This document shows positions 16,649 through 25,005 of a stretch of DNA of 64,000 nucleotides, in pieces. A model generated the notes under the pieces. The model was not told where the DNA came from. It did no database searches and worked only from the letters and a program-made list of their open reading frames with translations. The stretch is from Streptomyces cinnamoneus. GTDB taxonomy: Bacteria; Actinomycetota; Actinomycetes; Streptomycetales; Streptomycetaceae. Position 1 is the stretch's first letter. Each line of letters begins with the position of its first letter. The translations under genes were made by a program, and so were the position numbers. The stretch is from positions 124,001 through 188,000 of the forward strand of contig NZ_BMVB01000008.1 in NCBI RefSeq assembly GCF_014650495.1, written 5' to 3'.

Positions 16649-18178
16649 CTACCGGTCCTGGTCCCGGTCCCGGTCCCGGTCCAGTCGCAGGGCCAGCGCG
16701 GGGCAGCGGCGCACGGCGCGCCGCGCGCGCTCCCGCAGATGCCCGGGCACGCCCGCGTCCGCGAGTACCGGGTAGCCGTCCCCGCCGATGCGTACGAGCT
16801 CGGGCAGCAGCCCCTCGCACAGGCCGTGCCCCTCGCACAGCGTCCAGTCCACCGCCAGGCGCTCCGCGCGCCCGCCGTCGGGCGCCCGTCCGGCCGCGCC
16901 GGGCAGGGGCAGCAGCCCGGTCGTGGGGCGCCCGCAGCCGCTGCCCAGCACATGGGCGGCCAGATCGTCCGTGAAGGCCGCCAGGGCGCTCAGCACGAAG
17001 CGCGCCGCCCCGTCCGGATGCCCGCACGCCCCGCGCCCGCGTACGGCGCCCGCGGCCTCCCGCACGACCTCCAGAGCGCCGCGGCCGCCCCCGGCCACCA
17101 CGGCGGCCAGCGCGCCCGCCAGGGACGGCAGCCCCAGCCGGCAGGGCCCGCACTGCCCCGCCGACTCGGCCGCCAGCCAGTGCGCCACCCGGACCGTCTC
17201 GCCCAGCGGGCAGGTGTCCCCGGGCAGCGGCAGCACCGCCCCCGCCCCCAGGCTCGCGCCGCAGGCCACCAGGGACGCCCGCGACAGGTGCGCCGCGGCC
17301 GCCGTCGGCGCGTCCAGCCAGCCGCCGTGGTAGCCGCCGACCAGCACCCCCTGCGGTGCCGGCACCGCCCGGCACAGGTCGAGGACGTACGGCAGCGCCA
17401 CCCCGCCCGGCGCCTCCACCACGCACGTCTGGGGCACCGCTCCGGAGACCGTGAGCAGGACGGTGCCCGGCTCGTCCGGCGTCCCCGCCGTGGCGTACCG
17501 GTCCGGGCCCAGGCGGGCCGCCAGGGCGAGTTGGGCGAACGTCTCGGTGTTGGAGAGCAGCGTCGGCAGCCCGCCCAGCCCCTGCTCGGCGGAGCGCTCC
17601 CGCCGGCCCGGCGGCAGCGCGGGCCCGCCGGCGATCGCCCTCAGCAGGGCGGACGACTCGCCGGAGACCATCCGCTCGGGCAGGCGCACGACGCGGGCGC
17701 GCACCGCCCGGCCGCGCCGCTCGGACAGGCCGCGCTCCGCCAGCGCCTCCCGGGCCGACGCCTCCGTCCCCGGGCGCGTCACCCCGACCACCAGCGTGCG
17801 CGCCCCGAGCGCCTCGGCGGCCAGCAGGGCGCCGTCGAGCACCAGGTGCGGTGCGCGCTCGATCAGCACTTCGTCCTTGCGGCAGGCGGGCTCGCCCTCG
17901 CATCCGTTGACCACGACCACCGGGCGCACCCCGCGCCGGTGCGCCGCCCGGCCCACGGCCCGCAGCTTCCGCGCGAACGGGAACCCGGCCCCGCCGCGCC
18001 CCCGGAGGGCGACGGCCTCCGCGAGCCGGACCAGTTCGTCCTCGCTCCACCGCGGCACGGAGCCGTGCACGGCCAGGTGCGCGCGCCGGTCCAGCCGGGC
18101 GGCCTCGTCGAAGCCGGCGGTGAGGCGGGGCGGCCCGAGGGCGAGGACGCGGGGGAGCGGGGAGGAGGGGGCGCTCAC
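16649..18178 (-). CDS. NuoF-like flavoprotein fused to a C-terminal ferredoxin
   Basis: 509 residues from GTG at 18178, which overlaps the upstream stop as GTGA. FMN/NADH part as in NuoF: GRGGAGFPFARK (~60-71), NGCEGEPACRKDEVL (~91-105), SNTETFAQLA. The Fe-S region reads ESAGQCGPCRLG: Ala340 stands where NuoF has the first Cys, leaving C343, C346 and C385. The last ~65 residues are a 3Fe-4S-type ferredoxin (C448-x5-C454 ... C492-Pro). Likely transfers electrons from NAD(P)H through FMN to the ferredoxin or to the membrane partner encoded just upstream. Not part of a nuo operon. Ends in an RDRDRD tail. Electron partner unknown. Confidence 0.82.
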   Translation of the reverse strand: MSAPSSPLPRVLALGPPRLTAGFDEAARLDRRAHLAVHGSVPRWSEDELVRLAEAVALRGRGGAGFPFARKLRAVGRAAHRRGVRPVVVVNGCEGEPACRKDEVLIERAPHLVLDGALLAAEALGARTLVVGVTRPGTEASAREALAERGLSERRGRAVRARVVRLPERMVSGESSALLRAIAGGPALPPGRRERSAEQGLGGLPTLLSNTETFAQLALAARLGPDRYATAGTPDEPGTVLLTVSGAVPQTCVVEAPGGVALPYVLDLCRAVPAPQGVLVGGYHGGWLDAPTAAAAHLSRASLVACGASLGAGAVLPLPGDTCPLGETVRVAHWLAAESAGQCGPCRLGLPSLAGALAAVVAGGGRGALEVVREAAGAVRGRGACGHPDGAARFVLSALAAFTDDLAAHVLGSGCGRPTTGLLPLPGAAGRAPDGGRAERLAVDWTLCEGHGLCEGLLPELVRIGGDGYPVLADAGVPGHLRERARRAVRRCPALALRLDRDRDRDQDR

Positions 18179-18918
18179 AGGACGTCGGCCCGTCGGGGAG
18201 CGCGGCCGGTGCCGGACGGCAGGGTGGCGGCGTGGCCGGCGCCGGACGGCAGGGTGGCGGCGCGGTCGGTGCCGGCGTGCCGGGCGGCGAGGTCGGCGTC
18301 GGCCCACTGGGCGGCACCCTTGTCGGCCCGTTGGGCGGCACGCTTGGTGTCGGCCCGTCGGGTGTGCGCGGACCGGGGCCGGGTCCGTAAGGGCACCGGC
18401 GCGGGTCCGCGGCGCATCCGCAACCGCACGAGCAGTGCCCCGGCGACCGCGGCGAGGCAGAGCCCGTAGGAGGCGGTCACCCAACCGGCCGGGGCCCGCC
18501 CCGCCCTGAGCCCGTGCACCAGCGCCGCGCACCAGGATCCGTACGCGCACCCGTGCAGCACCCGCCACCAGCGCGCCCGCCCCCGGCCTGCGAAAGCGCT
18601 GCGCAGCACTCCGGTCGCCGCCGACAGCACCAGCAGGTACCCGGCCAGCGCGCCCAGTCCCATCAGCACGCCGGAGCCGAACGGCAGCAGCGCAGCCGGG
18701 ACCGTTGCGTGCGCCTCGGCGACCTTGACGAGCACGTGTACCAGCAGGAAGCCGAGCGCACACACGGCGGTCGCCCGGTGCACGGCCTGGGCGACCAGCC
18801 GGGAGCGCGGGCCGAGGACGTGCCGGTCGGTGGCGGCGAGTCCCCAGGCGACGGTCGCGGTGAGCGAGACCAGGGCGAGCACGCCCCCGGTCCCGTCGAG
18901 GAAACGGTGGAGGTCCAT
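18175..18918 (-). CDS. Multi-span membrane protein, cytochrome b/ferric-reductase-like
   Basis: 247 residues. About five hydrophobic helices in the first ~170 residues with spaced His (AVHRATAV, FLLVHVLVKVAEAH, RVLHGCAYGSWCAALVHGL) that could hold b-type haem, as in ferric-reductase or cytochrome b561-like domains. The C-terminal ~75 residues are a basic, repetitive tail (ADTKRAAQRADKGAAQWADADLAA; twice ATLPSG) of no known fold. Stop overlaps the start of the NuoF/ferredoxin gene by 4 nt, so the two probably form a membrane redox pair. The haem assignment is inference. Confidence 0.68.
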   Translation of the reverse strand: MDLHRFLDGTGGVLALVSLTATVAWGLAATDRHVLGPRSRLVAQAVHRATAVCALGFLLVHVLVKVAEAHATVPAALLPFGSGVLMGLGALAGYLLVLSAATGVLRSAFAGRGRARWWRVLHGCAYGSWCAALVHGLRAGRAPAGWVTASYGLCLAAVAGALLVRLRMRRGPAPVPLRTRPRSAHTRRADTKRAAQRADKGAAQWADADLAARHAGTDRAATLPSGAGHAATLPSGTGRAPRRADVL

Positions 18919-19056
18919 GCCCCGGCACGCTAGGCAGCCGGCCGCGGCCGCAGACCCGCTTCGCGCAACCCCGGTGGGCGGCGGCGCGCCGCTGCTAACG
19001 TCTGCAGGGCCCTTGTCCCGGTGCGGGCCCTTACGCCGCTGCGGTAACCTGACCCC

Positions 19057-19095
19057 ATGCGTGCCGTACGCCTCCTGCTTAGCGAGCCGCGCTGA
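19057..19095 (+). CDS. Leucine leader peptide upstream of leuS
   Basis: 12-codon ORF MRAVRLLLSEPR with three consecutive Leu codons (CTC CTG CTT). It ends 113 nt before leuS and is followed by a hairpin and an intrinsic terminator, the layout of ribosome-mediated attenuation. TAACCT (19045-19050) is 6 nt before the ATG, so the transcript may begin at the ATG itself. I recall very similar leader peptides annotated in other Streptomyces. Confidence 0.75.
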   Translation: MRAVRLLLSEPR

Positions 19096-19101
19096 TCAGC
19101 A

Positions 19102-19161
19102 CCGACCGGTGACTTCCGGTCGGCATCGGCGCGGCGTCCCCTCCTGTGCGAGGGGCTTTTT
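19102..19161 (+). promoter_or_regulatory. leuS transcription attenuator
   Basis: Directly after the Leu leader peptide: hairpin CCGACCGG-tgactt-CCGGTCGG (19102-19123), then terminator stem CCCCTC/GAGGGG (19138-19155) with CTTTTT. Slow leader translation when charged Leu-tRNA is low would change the folding and let RNA polymerase reach leuS. The exact antiterminator pairing was not established. Confidence 0.65.
19138..19161 (+). terminator. Intrinsic terminator inside the leuS leader
   Basis: 6-bp GC stem CCCCTC (19138-19143) / GAGGGG (19150-19155), 6-nt loop, then C and five T (19157-19161). A canonical intrinsic terminator placed before, not after, a gene. Confidence 0.75.
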
Positions 19162-19208
19162 CATTTGCAGCGCAGGCAGAGACGACGATCGATGGAGCTT
19201 TGAGGACG

Positions 19209-22058
19209 ATGAGCGAGACCCCCACCGCCGCCGAGGTGGCTGCCCCGCACCGCTACACGGCCGCGCTGGCCGCTGACATCGAGGCGCGCTGGCAGGACTT
19301 CTGGGACGCGGACGGCACGTACGACGCGCCCAACCCCAGCGGCGACCTGGCGGGCGACCCGGACGTCGTCGCCCGGCCCAAGAAGTTCATCATGGACATG
19401 TTCCCGTACCCCTCGGGTGCGGGCCTGCACGTCGGCCACCCGCTCGGCTACATCGCCACCGACGTCTACGCGCGCTACCACCGCATGACGGGCCACAACG
19501 TCCTGCACACCCTCGGCTTCGACGCCTTCGGCCTGCCCGCCGAGCAGTACGCGGTGCAGACCGGCACCCACCCCCGGGTGTCCACCGAGGCCAACATGGA
19601 CAACATGAAGGCCCAGCTGCGCCGCCTGGGTCTGGGCCACGACAAGCGCCGGTCGTTCGCGACGATCGACCCGGAGTACTACAAGTGGACGCAGTGGATC
19701 TTCCTGCAGATCTTCAACTCCTGGTACGACGCGGACGCCCAGAAGGCCCGGCCGATCAGTGAGCTGGTCGAGGAGTTCGAGAGCGGACGGCGCGAGGTTC
19801 CCGGCACGCGCGCGTGGAGCGAGCTGAGCGCCGCCGAGCGCTCCGACGTCCTGGGCACCTACCGCCTGGCGTACGCCTCCGACGCGCCCGTCAACTGGTG
19901 CCCCGGCCTGGGCACGGTGCTGGCCAACGAGGAGGTCACCTCCGACGGCCGCTCCGAGCGCGGCAACTTCCCCGTCTTCAAGTCCAAGCTGCGCCAGTGG
20001 AACATGCGGATCACCGCCTACGCGGACCGCCTGATCGACGACCTGGACGCGCTGGACTGGCCCGAGGCCATCAAGCTGCAGCAGCGCAACTGGATCGGCC
20101 GCAGCGAGGGCGCCCGCGTCGACTTCGCGGTGGCGGACGGCGCCGAGGCGAAGGTCACGGTCTTCACCACGCGTCCCGACACCCTGTTCGGCGCCACCTA
20201 CATGGTGCTGGCCCCCGAGCACGACCTGATCGACTCCATCGTCCCCGCCGAGTGGCCCGAGGGCACCAAGGACATCTGGACCGGCGGCGCGTCCACCCCG
20301 GCCGAGGCGATCGCCGCCTACCGCAAGCAGGCGCAGTCCAAGACCGACGTCGAGCGCCAGACCGAGGGCAAGGACAAGACCGGCGTCTTCACCGGCGCGT
20401 ACGCCCTCAACCCGCTGACCGGCGAGCGCGTCCCCGTCTTCGTCGCCGACTACGTGCTGATGGGCTACGGCACCGGCGCGATCATGGCCGTCCCGGGCCA
20501 GGACGAGCGCGACTGGGAGTTCGCCACCGCCTTCGACCTGCCCATCGTCCGCACCGTCCAGCCGCCCGAGGGCTGGGAGGGCGAGGCGTACGGCGGCCAG
20601 GGCCCGGCGATCAACTCCGCCAACGACGAGATCGACCTCAACGGCATGCAGGTCGACGAGGCCAAGCGCACCGTCATCGCCCACCTGAGCGAGCGCGGCA
20701 TCGGCGAGGGCACCGTCAACTTCCGCCTGCGCGACTGGCTGTTCAGCCGCCAGCGCTACTGGGGCGAGCCCTTCCCGATCGTCTACGACGAGGACGGCGT
20801 CGCCCACCCGCTGCCGGAGTCGATGCTCCCGCTGGAGCTGCCCGAGGTCGAGGACTACTCGCCGCGCACCTTCGAGCCGGACGACGCGGACACCTCCCCG
20901 GAGACCCCGCTGTCCCGCAACGAGGACTGGGTCAACGTGGAGCTGGACCTCGGCGACGGCCCGAAGACGTACCGCCGCGAGACCAACACCATGCCCAACT
21001 GGGCCGGTTCCTGCTGGTACGAGCTGCGTTACCTGGACCCGCACAACGGCGAGCGCCTGGTCTCGGCCGACGCGGAGCAGTACTGGATGGGCCCGCGCGA
21101 GGGCCAGCCGCACGGCGGCGTCGACCTGTACGTCGGCGGTGCCGAGCACGCCGTGCTGCACCTGCTGTACGCCCGCTTCTGGTCCAAGATCCTCTTCGAC
21201 CTGGGTCACATCTCCTCGGCCGAGCCGTTCCACAAGCTCTACAACCAGGGCATGATCCAGGCGTACGTCTACCGCGACAGCCGCGGCATCGCCGTCCCGG
21301 CCGCCGAGGTGGAGGAGCGCGACGGCGCGTACTACTACCAGGGCGAGAAGGTCAGCCGGCTGCTCGGCAAGATGGGCAAGTCCCTGAAGAACGCCGTCAC
21401 GCCGGACGAGATCTGCGCCGAGTACGGTGCCGACACGCTGCGCCTGTACGAGATGGCGATGGGCCCGCTGGACGTCTCCCGCCCCTGGGACACGCGCGCG
21501 GTCGTCGGCCAGTACCGCCTGCTGCAGCGTCTGTGGCGCAACGTGGTCGACGAGAACACCGGCGAGGTCACGGTCGTCGACGCCGGGCCCGACGAGGCGA
21601 CGCTGCGCGCCCTGCACAAGGCCATCGACGGCATCGGCCAGGACATGGCGAACCTGCGCTTCAACACCGCCATCGCCAAGGTGACGGAGCTGAACAACTT
21701 CGTCACCAAGCTCAGCGAGGTCCCGCGGACCGTGGCCGAGCAGCTGGTGCTGCTGGTCGCCCCGCTGGCCCCGCACATCGCCGAGGAACTGTGGCGCAAG
21801 CTGGGCCACACCGACTCGGTCGTCCACCGCGACTTCCCCGTCGCCGACCCGGCGTACCTGGTCGACGAGACCGTGACCTGCGTCGTCCAGATCAAGGGCA
21901 AGGTCAAGGCCCGTCTGGAGGTCGCCCCGTCGATCTCCGACGAGGAGCTGGAGAAGGTCGCCCTGGGCGACCCGGCGGTCGTCGCGGCGCTGGGCGGCGC
22001 CGGCATCCGCAAGGTGATCGTGCGGGCGCCGAAGCTGGTGAACATCGTCCCCGCGTAA
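19209..22058 (+). CDS. leuS: Leucyl-tRNA synthetase
   Basis: 949 residues; charges tRNA-Leu. Class I signature HIGH-equivalent in [21 protein letters not shown]-equivalent GKMGKSLKN, and the CP1 editing domain with [22 protein letters not shown] at 19209 has GAGG 4 nt upstream; the frame is open further upstream but that part is the attenuator. Expression is probably controlled by the Leu leader peptide and terminator upstream. Followed by a 19-bp stem-loop. Confidence 0.98.
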   Translation: MSETPTAAEVAAPHRYTAALAADIEARWQDFWDADGTYDAPNPSGDLAGDPDVVARPKKFIMDMFPYPSGAGLHVGHPLGYIATDVYARYHRMTGHNVLHTLGFDAFGLPAEQYAVQTGTHPRVSTEANMDNMKAQLRRLGLGHDKRRSFATIDPEYYKWTQWIFLQIFNSWYDADAQKARPISELVEEFESGRREVPGTRAWSELSAAERSDVLGTYRLAYASDAPVNWCPGLGTVLANEEVTSDGRSERGNFPVFKSKLRQWNMRITAYADRLIDDLDALDWPEAIKLQQRNWIGRSEGARVDFAVADGAEAKVTVFTTRPDTLFGATYMVLAPEHDLIDSIVPAEWPEGTKDIWTGGASTPAEAIAAYRKQAQSKTDVERQTEGKDKTGVFTGAYALNPLTGERVPVFVADYVLMGYGTGAIMAVPGQDERDWEFATAFDLPIVRTVQPPEGWEGEAYGGQGPAINSANDEIDLNGMQVDEAKRTVIAHLSERGIGEGTVNFRLRDWLFSRQRYWGEPFPIVYDEDGVAHPLPESMLPLELPEVEDYSPRTFEPDDADTSPETPLSRNEDWVNVELDLGDGPKTYRRETNTMPNWAGSCWYELRYLDPHNGERLVSADAEQYWMGPREGQPHGGVDLYVGGAEHAVLHLLYARFWSKILFDLGHISSAEPFHKLYNQGMIQAYVYRDSRGIAVPAAEVEERDGAYYYQGEKVSRLLGKMGKSLKNAVTPDEICAEYGADTLRLYEMAMGPLDVSRPWDTRAVVGQYRLLQRLWRNVVDENTGEVTVVDAGPDEATLRALHKAIDGIGQDMANLRFNTAIAKVTELNNFVTKLSEVPRTVAEQLVLLVAPLAPHIAEELWRKLGHTDSVVHRDFPVADPAYLVDETVTCVVQIKGKVKARLEVAPSISDEELEKVALGDPAVVAALGGAGIRKVIVRAPKLVNIVPA

Positions 22059-22113
22059 CGCCGTGCGTGACGCCCTGCGCACGCTCGTGCGCAGGGTCTA
22101 GGGGTTTGTCCCT

Positions 22114-22156
22114 ACGGGCAGGTTGGGGGTTCTTCCGGAACCCCCAACCTGCCCGT
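22114..22156. terminator. Perfect 19-bp stem-loop after leuS
   Basis: Arms 22114-22132 and 22138-22156 are exact reverse complements (core GGCAGGTTGGGGG) with a 5-nt loop. No U-tract; likely still a terminator or 3'-end stabiliser. Confidence 0.65.
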
Positions 22157-22233
22157 TGCGTTTACGGTGGAGGGGTGGGGACGGACCCTGCCGTCGACGT
22201 GCCGGGCCGGTCGAGCCCTGTGGAGGAGCGCAT

Positions 22234-23004
22234 ATGGAAGCCGCCGCCGCGATCTTCGCCGTGATCTTTGCGATCCTCGTCGCGTTCGCGGTCATCGCCG
22301 CGGTCAGGGCGGTGCGGGCGGTCAAGCGCGGTGTGGACCGTACGGTCACCCAGGCGCGGCGCACGGTCGAGGACACGCGGCTCAAGGCCCGGCAGTACGT
22401 CCAGCCGGGTGCGGCGGGCGAGGTCGCGCAGCTGCGGCTCTCCCTGCGCACGTCGATGCGCGCCACCCAGGACGTGCTGCAGGCCGGCCTCGCGGACGAC
22501 CCGTCCCTGTCGGAGTCCCTGGCCCTCTTCGAGCGGCTCAGCGCGCACGGCCACGAGCTCGACGACGACCTGCGCAAGCTGGAGACCGAGCCCGACAAGG
22601 GCCGGGTGGCCGCGCGCCTGCCGGAGCTGCGGGAGCGCGTGGAGCGCGTGACGCACTCGGCGGATTCGCTGCGATGGGCCGCGCAGGACCGGGCGCGGCA
22701 GTTCGCGGACGACGACCTGGCGGTCCTCAGCGAGCAGATCCGCATGGAGTCCGGGGCCCTGCGGCACTGGGAGGACGAGCCGGAGGTGACGTCCAAGCCG
22801 GCGGGCCCCGCGGCCACGCCCTCCGCTGCCGCCTCTTCCACGGCCGCTTCCTCTGCAGCCGCTTCCTCCGCGGGGGCGGCCACGGCGGGGGCCGGTGCGG
22901 CGGCTGCCGGGGAGCGGGAGCGGCCCGCGCTCAGCGGCCGGGACAAGCGGTGGCAGGCAGGGTACTCCTGGCAGAAGGCCGAGCGGCCGGAAAGCACCGC
23001 GTGA
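22234..23004 (+). CDS. Membrane-anchored coiled-coil hypothetical protein
   Basis: 256 residues: N-terminal membrane helix (IFAVIFAILVAFAVIAAVRAV, ~6-27), then a long charged helical region (~30-190; ELDDDLRKLE, LPELRERVERVTHSADSLR, DLAVLSEQIRMES) likely coiled coil, then an Ala/Ser-rich linker (~195-235) and a basic end. SD GGAGGAG 8-10 nt upstream of ATG. No enzyme motif. Stands alone between leuS and degV. Function unknown. Confidence 0.75.
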   Translation: MEAAAAIFAVIFAILVAFAVIAAVRAVRAVKRGVDRTVTQARRTVEDTRLKARQYVQPGAAGEVAQLRLSLRTSMRATQDVLQAGLADDPSLSESLALFERLSAHGHELDDDLRKLETEPDKGRVAARLPELRERVERVTHSADSLRWAAQDRARQFADDDLAVLSEQIRMESGALRHWEDEPEVTSKPAGPAATPSAAASSTAASSAAASSAGAATAGAGAAAAGERERPALSGRDKRWQAGYSWQKAERPESTA

Positions 23005-23073
23005 GGGCCGGGTCGGACGGGTAGGTGCAGCTCGGCCTGCCGTGGGCACGGCCGGGCGGGTACCCTCCGGTGC

Positions 23074-23919
23074 ATGTCCCGTCATGTCGCGATCCTCACC
23101 GATTCAACGGCCTACCTGCCGCCGCAGGAGATGGAGCGGCACCGGATCACGGCCGTACCGCTGACGGTCGTCCTGGGTGACGAGGCGCTGGAGGAAGGCA
23201 CCGGGATTTCGGCCCGGTCGGTCGCCCAGGCCCTGCAGAAGCGCAAGCCGGTGACCACCTCCCGGCCCGGCCCCGAGGTCTTCGCCGCGGCCTACCGCGC
23301 CGCCGCCGCGGCCGGAGCCCGGGGCATCGTCTCCCTGCACCTGTCCGCCGAGCTCTCCGGCACCTACGACGCCGCCGTGCTCGCCGCCCGGGAGGCACCC
23401 GTGCCGGTGCGGGTCGTGGACACGGGCATGGTCGCCATGGCCCTGGGCTTCTGCGCGCTGGCCGCCGCGGAGACGGCGGCGACCGGCGGCACGCTGGACG
23501 AGGTGGTGGCCGCCGCCGAGAAGCGCGCCCAGGGCACGGCGGCCTACTTCTACGTCGACACCCTCGACTACCTGCGGCGGGGCGGCCGCATCGGCACGGC
23601 ACAGGCGCTGCTGGGCTCGGCGCTCGCCGTCAAACCCCTCCTGCAGCTGGAGGAGGGCCGCATCGAGCTGCGGGAGAAGGTCCGCACGTCGTCCAAGGCG
23701 ATCGCGCGCCTGGAGGAGCTCGCCGTGGAGCGGGCGGGCGCGGCGCCCGTCGACATCGCGGTCCACCACCTGGCCGCCCCCGACCGGGCCGGTCTGCTCG
23801 CCGACCGGCTTCGCGAACGGGTGCCGGGGCTGGTGGGGCTGTACGTGAGCGAGGTCGGGGCGGTCATCGGGGCGCACACGGGGCCGGGATTGCTGGGCGC
23901 GGTGGTCTCCGCGCGGTAG
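23074..23919 (+). CDS. DegV family fatty-acid-binding protein
   Basis: 281 residues. DegV fold hallmarks: N-terminal ILTDSTAYLPPQ (DSxxDLP-like), TTSRPGPEVF (TSxPs), SLHLSAELSGTYDAA (lipid head-group Ser/Thr site), and LDYLRRGGRIG, KPLLQLEEGRI in the second half. DegV (FakB-like) proteins present fatty acids to a kinase. No FakA-type kinase is visible here. TACCCT (23061-23066) is 7 nt before the ATG and no SD is seen: probable leaderless transcript. Confidence 0.9.
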   Translation: MSRHVAILTDSTAYLPPQEMERHRITAVPLTVVLGDEALEEGTGISARSVAQALQKRKPVTTSRPGPEVFAAAYRAAAAAGARGIVSLHLSAELSGTYDAAVLAAREAPVPVRVVDTGMVAMALGFCALAAAETAATGGTLDEVVAAAEKRAQGTAAYFYVDTLDYLRRGGRIGTAQALLGSALAVKPLLQLEEGRIELREKVRTSSKAIARLEELAVERAGAAPVDIAVHHLAAPDRAGLLADRLRERVPGLVGLYVSEVGAVIGAHTGPGLLGAVVSAR

Positions 23920-24045
23920 GGGGGCAGGGTCAGCGGTGACCATCTGTTGCTCCTGAGGGTGACGGTCTTATCCACAACTGCCGGGATATCCACCGGAATT
24001 GAGCCCCCATCCCACGGGGCGGCGAACGCGGCTACGGTCGCGCTC

Positions 24046-25005
24046 ATGACTTCTCGATCACACGCTGTGCATGCCGCCGGTGCCCGGTCGCTCGCCGAGG
24101 ACTTCGGCTCGCTGCGGGCCAGGGCGTCGTCGTCCCCGGAGCTCAACGCCGTGCCCGTCTACGGCCGTTGGTGGAGTGCGGTGCGGGAGCGGCTGCCGGT
24201 CTGGGTCCAACTGCGGTGCGGCATCGAGCCGAAGACGTTGGCCGCGCTCGCCGTGGTGCTGGTGGCGGCGGTCGTTCTGGCCGGGTACCACTTCTGGGCC
24301 GGGCGGCCGCAGACGGTGCGGGCCCCGGTGCGCGAAGGACCGGCGGCGATGGCCCCGGCGGCGGACCGGCCGGCGGCCGCGAGAGCGGCGCCGCCTCCGG
24401 GTACCGGTCAGGGACCGGCCCCGGCTCCTGACGCGACGGCCTTGGCCGGGGCGGGCGCGCGGGGGGTGGTGGTGGACGTGGCGGGCAAGGTGCTGCACCC
24501 CGGCATCCAGCAGCTGCCACCGGGGTCACGGGTCGCCGACGCGCTGGCGGCGGCCGGGGGAGTCCGTCCGGGCGTCGATACGGCCGGCCTGAACCGGGCG
24601 AGGGTGCTCAGCGACGGCGAACAGATCCTGGTGGGAGTGGCGGGCGGTGGCACGGGCGGGGCCGCCGGCGGCCCGGGGGTGCCGGGCGGGAACGCTGGTT
24701 CCGGTGGCTCTGGTGGCTCTGGTGGCTCTGGTGGCTCTGGTGGCCCTGGTGGTTCCGGCGGGTTGGGCGGCCCCGGCGTCCTGGGCGCGCCGAACGCGGG
24801 GAAGGCGCCGGGCGGGCCCGTCAGCCTCAATTCCGCCACGCTGGAGCAGCTGGACGGCCTGCCGGGCGTCGGCCCGGTCCTCGCCCAGCACATCCTCGAC
24901 TACCGCACCCGGCACGGCGGCTTCCGTTCCGTCGCCGACCTCCGCAAGGTCAACGGCATCGGCGCCCGGCGCTTCACCGACCTCAAGCCCCTGGTCCAGC
25001 CATGA
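24046..25005 (+). CDS. comEA: ComEA-like DNA-binding membrane protein
   Basis: 319 residues. Short basic N-terminus, membrane helix (~64-82, LAALAVVLVAAVVLAGYHF), Pro/Ala linker, an SLBB-like domain (VVVDVAGKVLHPGIQQLPPGSRVADALAAAGG region), a Gly-Ser repeat linker (~218-245) and a C-terminal helix-hairpin-helix pair (LNSATLEQLDGLPGVGPVLAQHIL; LRKVNGIGARRFTDLKPL). Binds DNA outside the membrane in competence systems; in Streptomyces the role is unproven. TACGGT (24033-24038) 7 nt before ATG suggests leaderless mRNA. Overlaps comEC by 4 nt (ATGA). Confidence 0.92.
   Translation: MTSRSHAVHAAGARSLAEDFGSLRARASSSPELNAVPVYGRWWSAVRERLPVWVQLRCGIEPKTLAALAVVLVAAVVLAGYHFWAGRPQTVRAPVREGPAAMAPAADRPAAARAAPPPGTGQGPAPAPDATALAGAGARGVVVDVAGKVLHPGIQQLPPGSRVADALAAAGGVRPGVDTAGLNRARVLSDGEQILVGVAGGGTGGAAGGPGVPGGNAGSGGSGGSGGSGGSGGPGGSGGLGGPGVLGAPNAGKAPGGPVSLNSATLEQLDGLPGVGPVLAQHILDYRTRHGGFRSVADLRKVNGIGARRFTDLKPLVQP
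24697..24759 (+). repeat. 9-bp tandem repeat encoding Gly-Ser-Gly linker
   Basis: Seven in-frame units of GGCTCTGGT or close variants (first and last GGTTCCGG.), encoding GSGGSGG... between the SLBB and HhH parts of ComEA. Repeat number is likely to vary between strains by slippage. Confidence 0.85.

Noticed and set aside
19161..22082. 973-codon minus-strand ORF opposite leuS
   Set aside because: Shadow of leuS: His/Asp/Val/Leu-rich antisense translation typical of GC-rich coding DNA, no family match.
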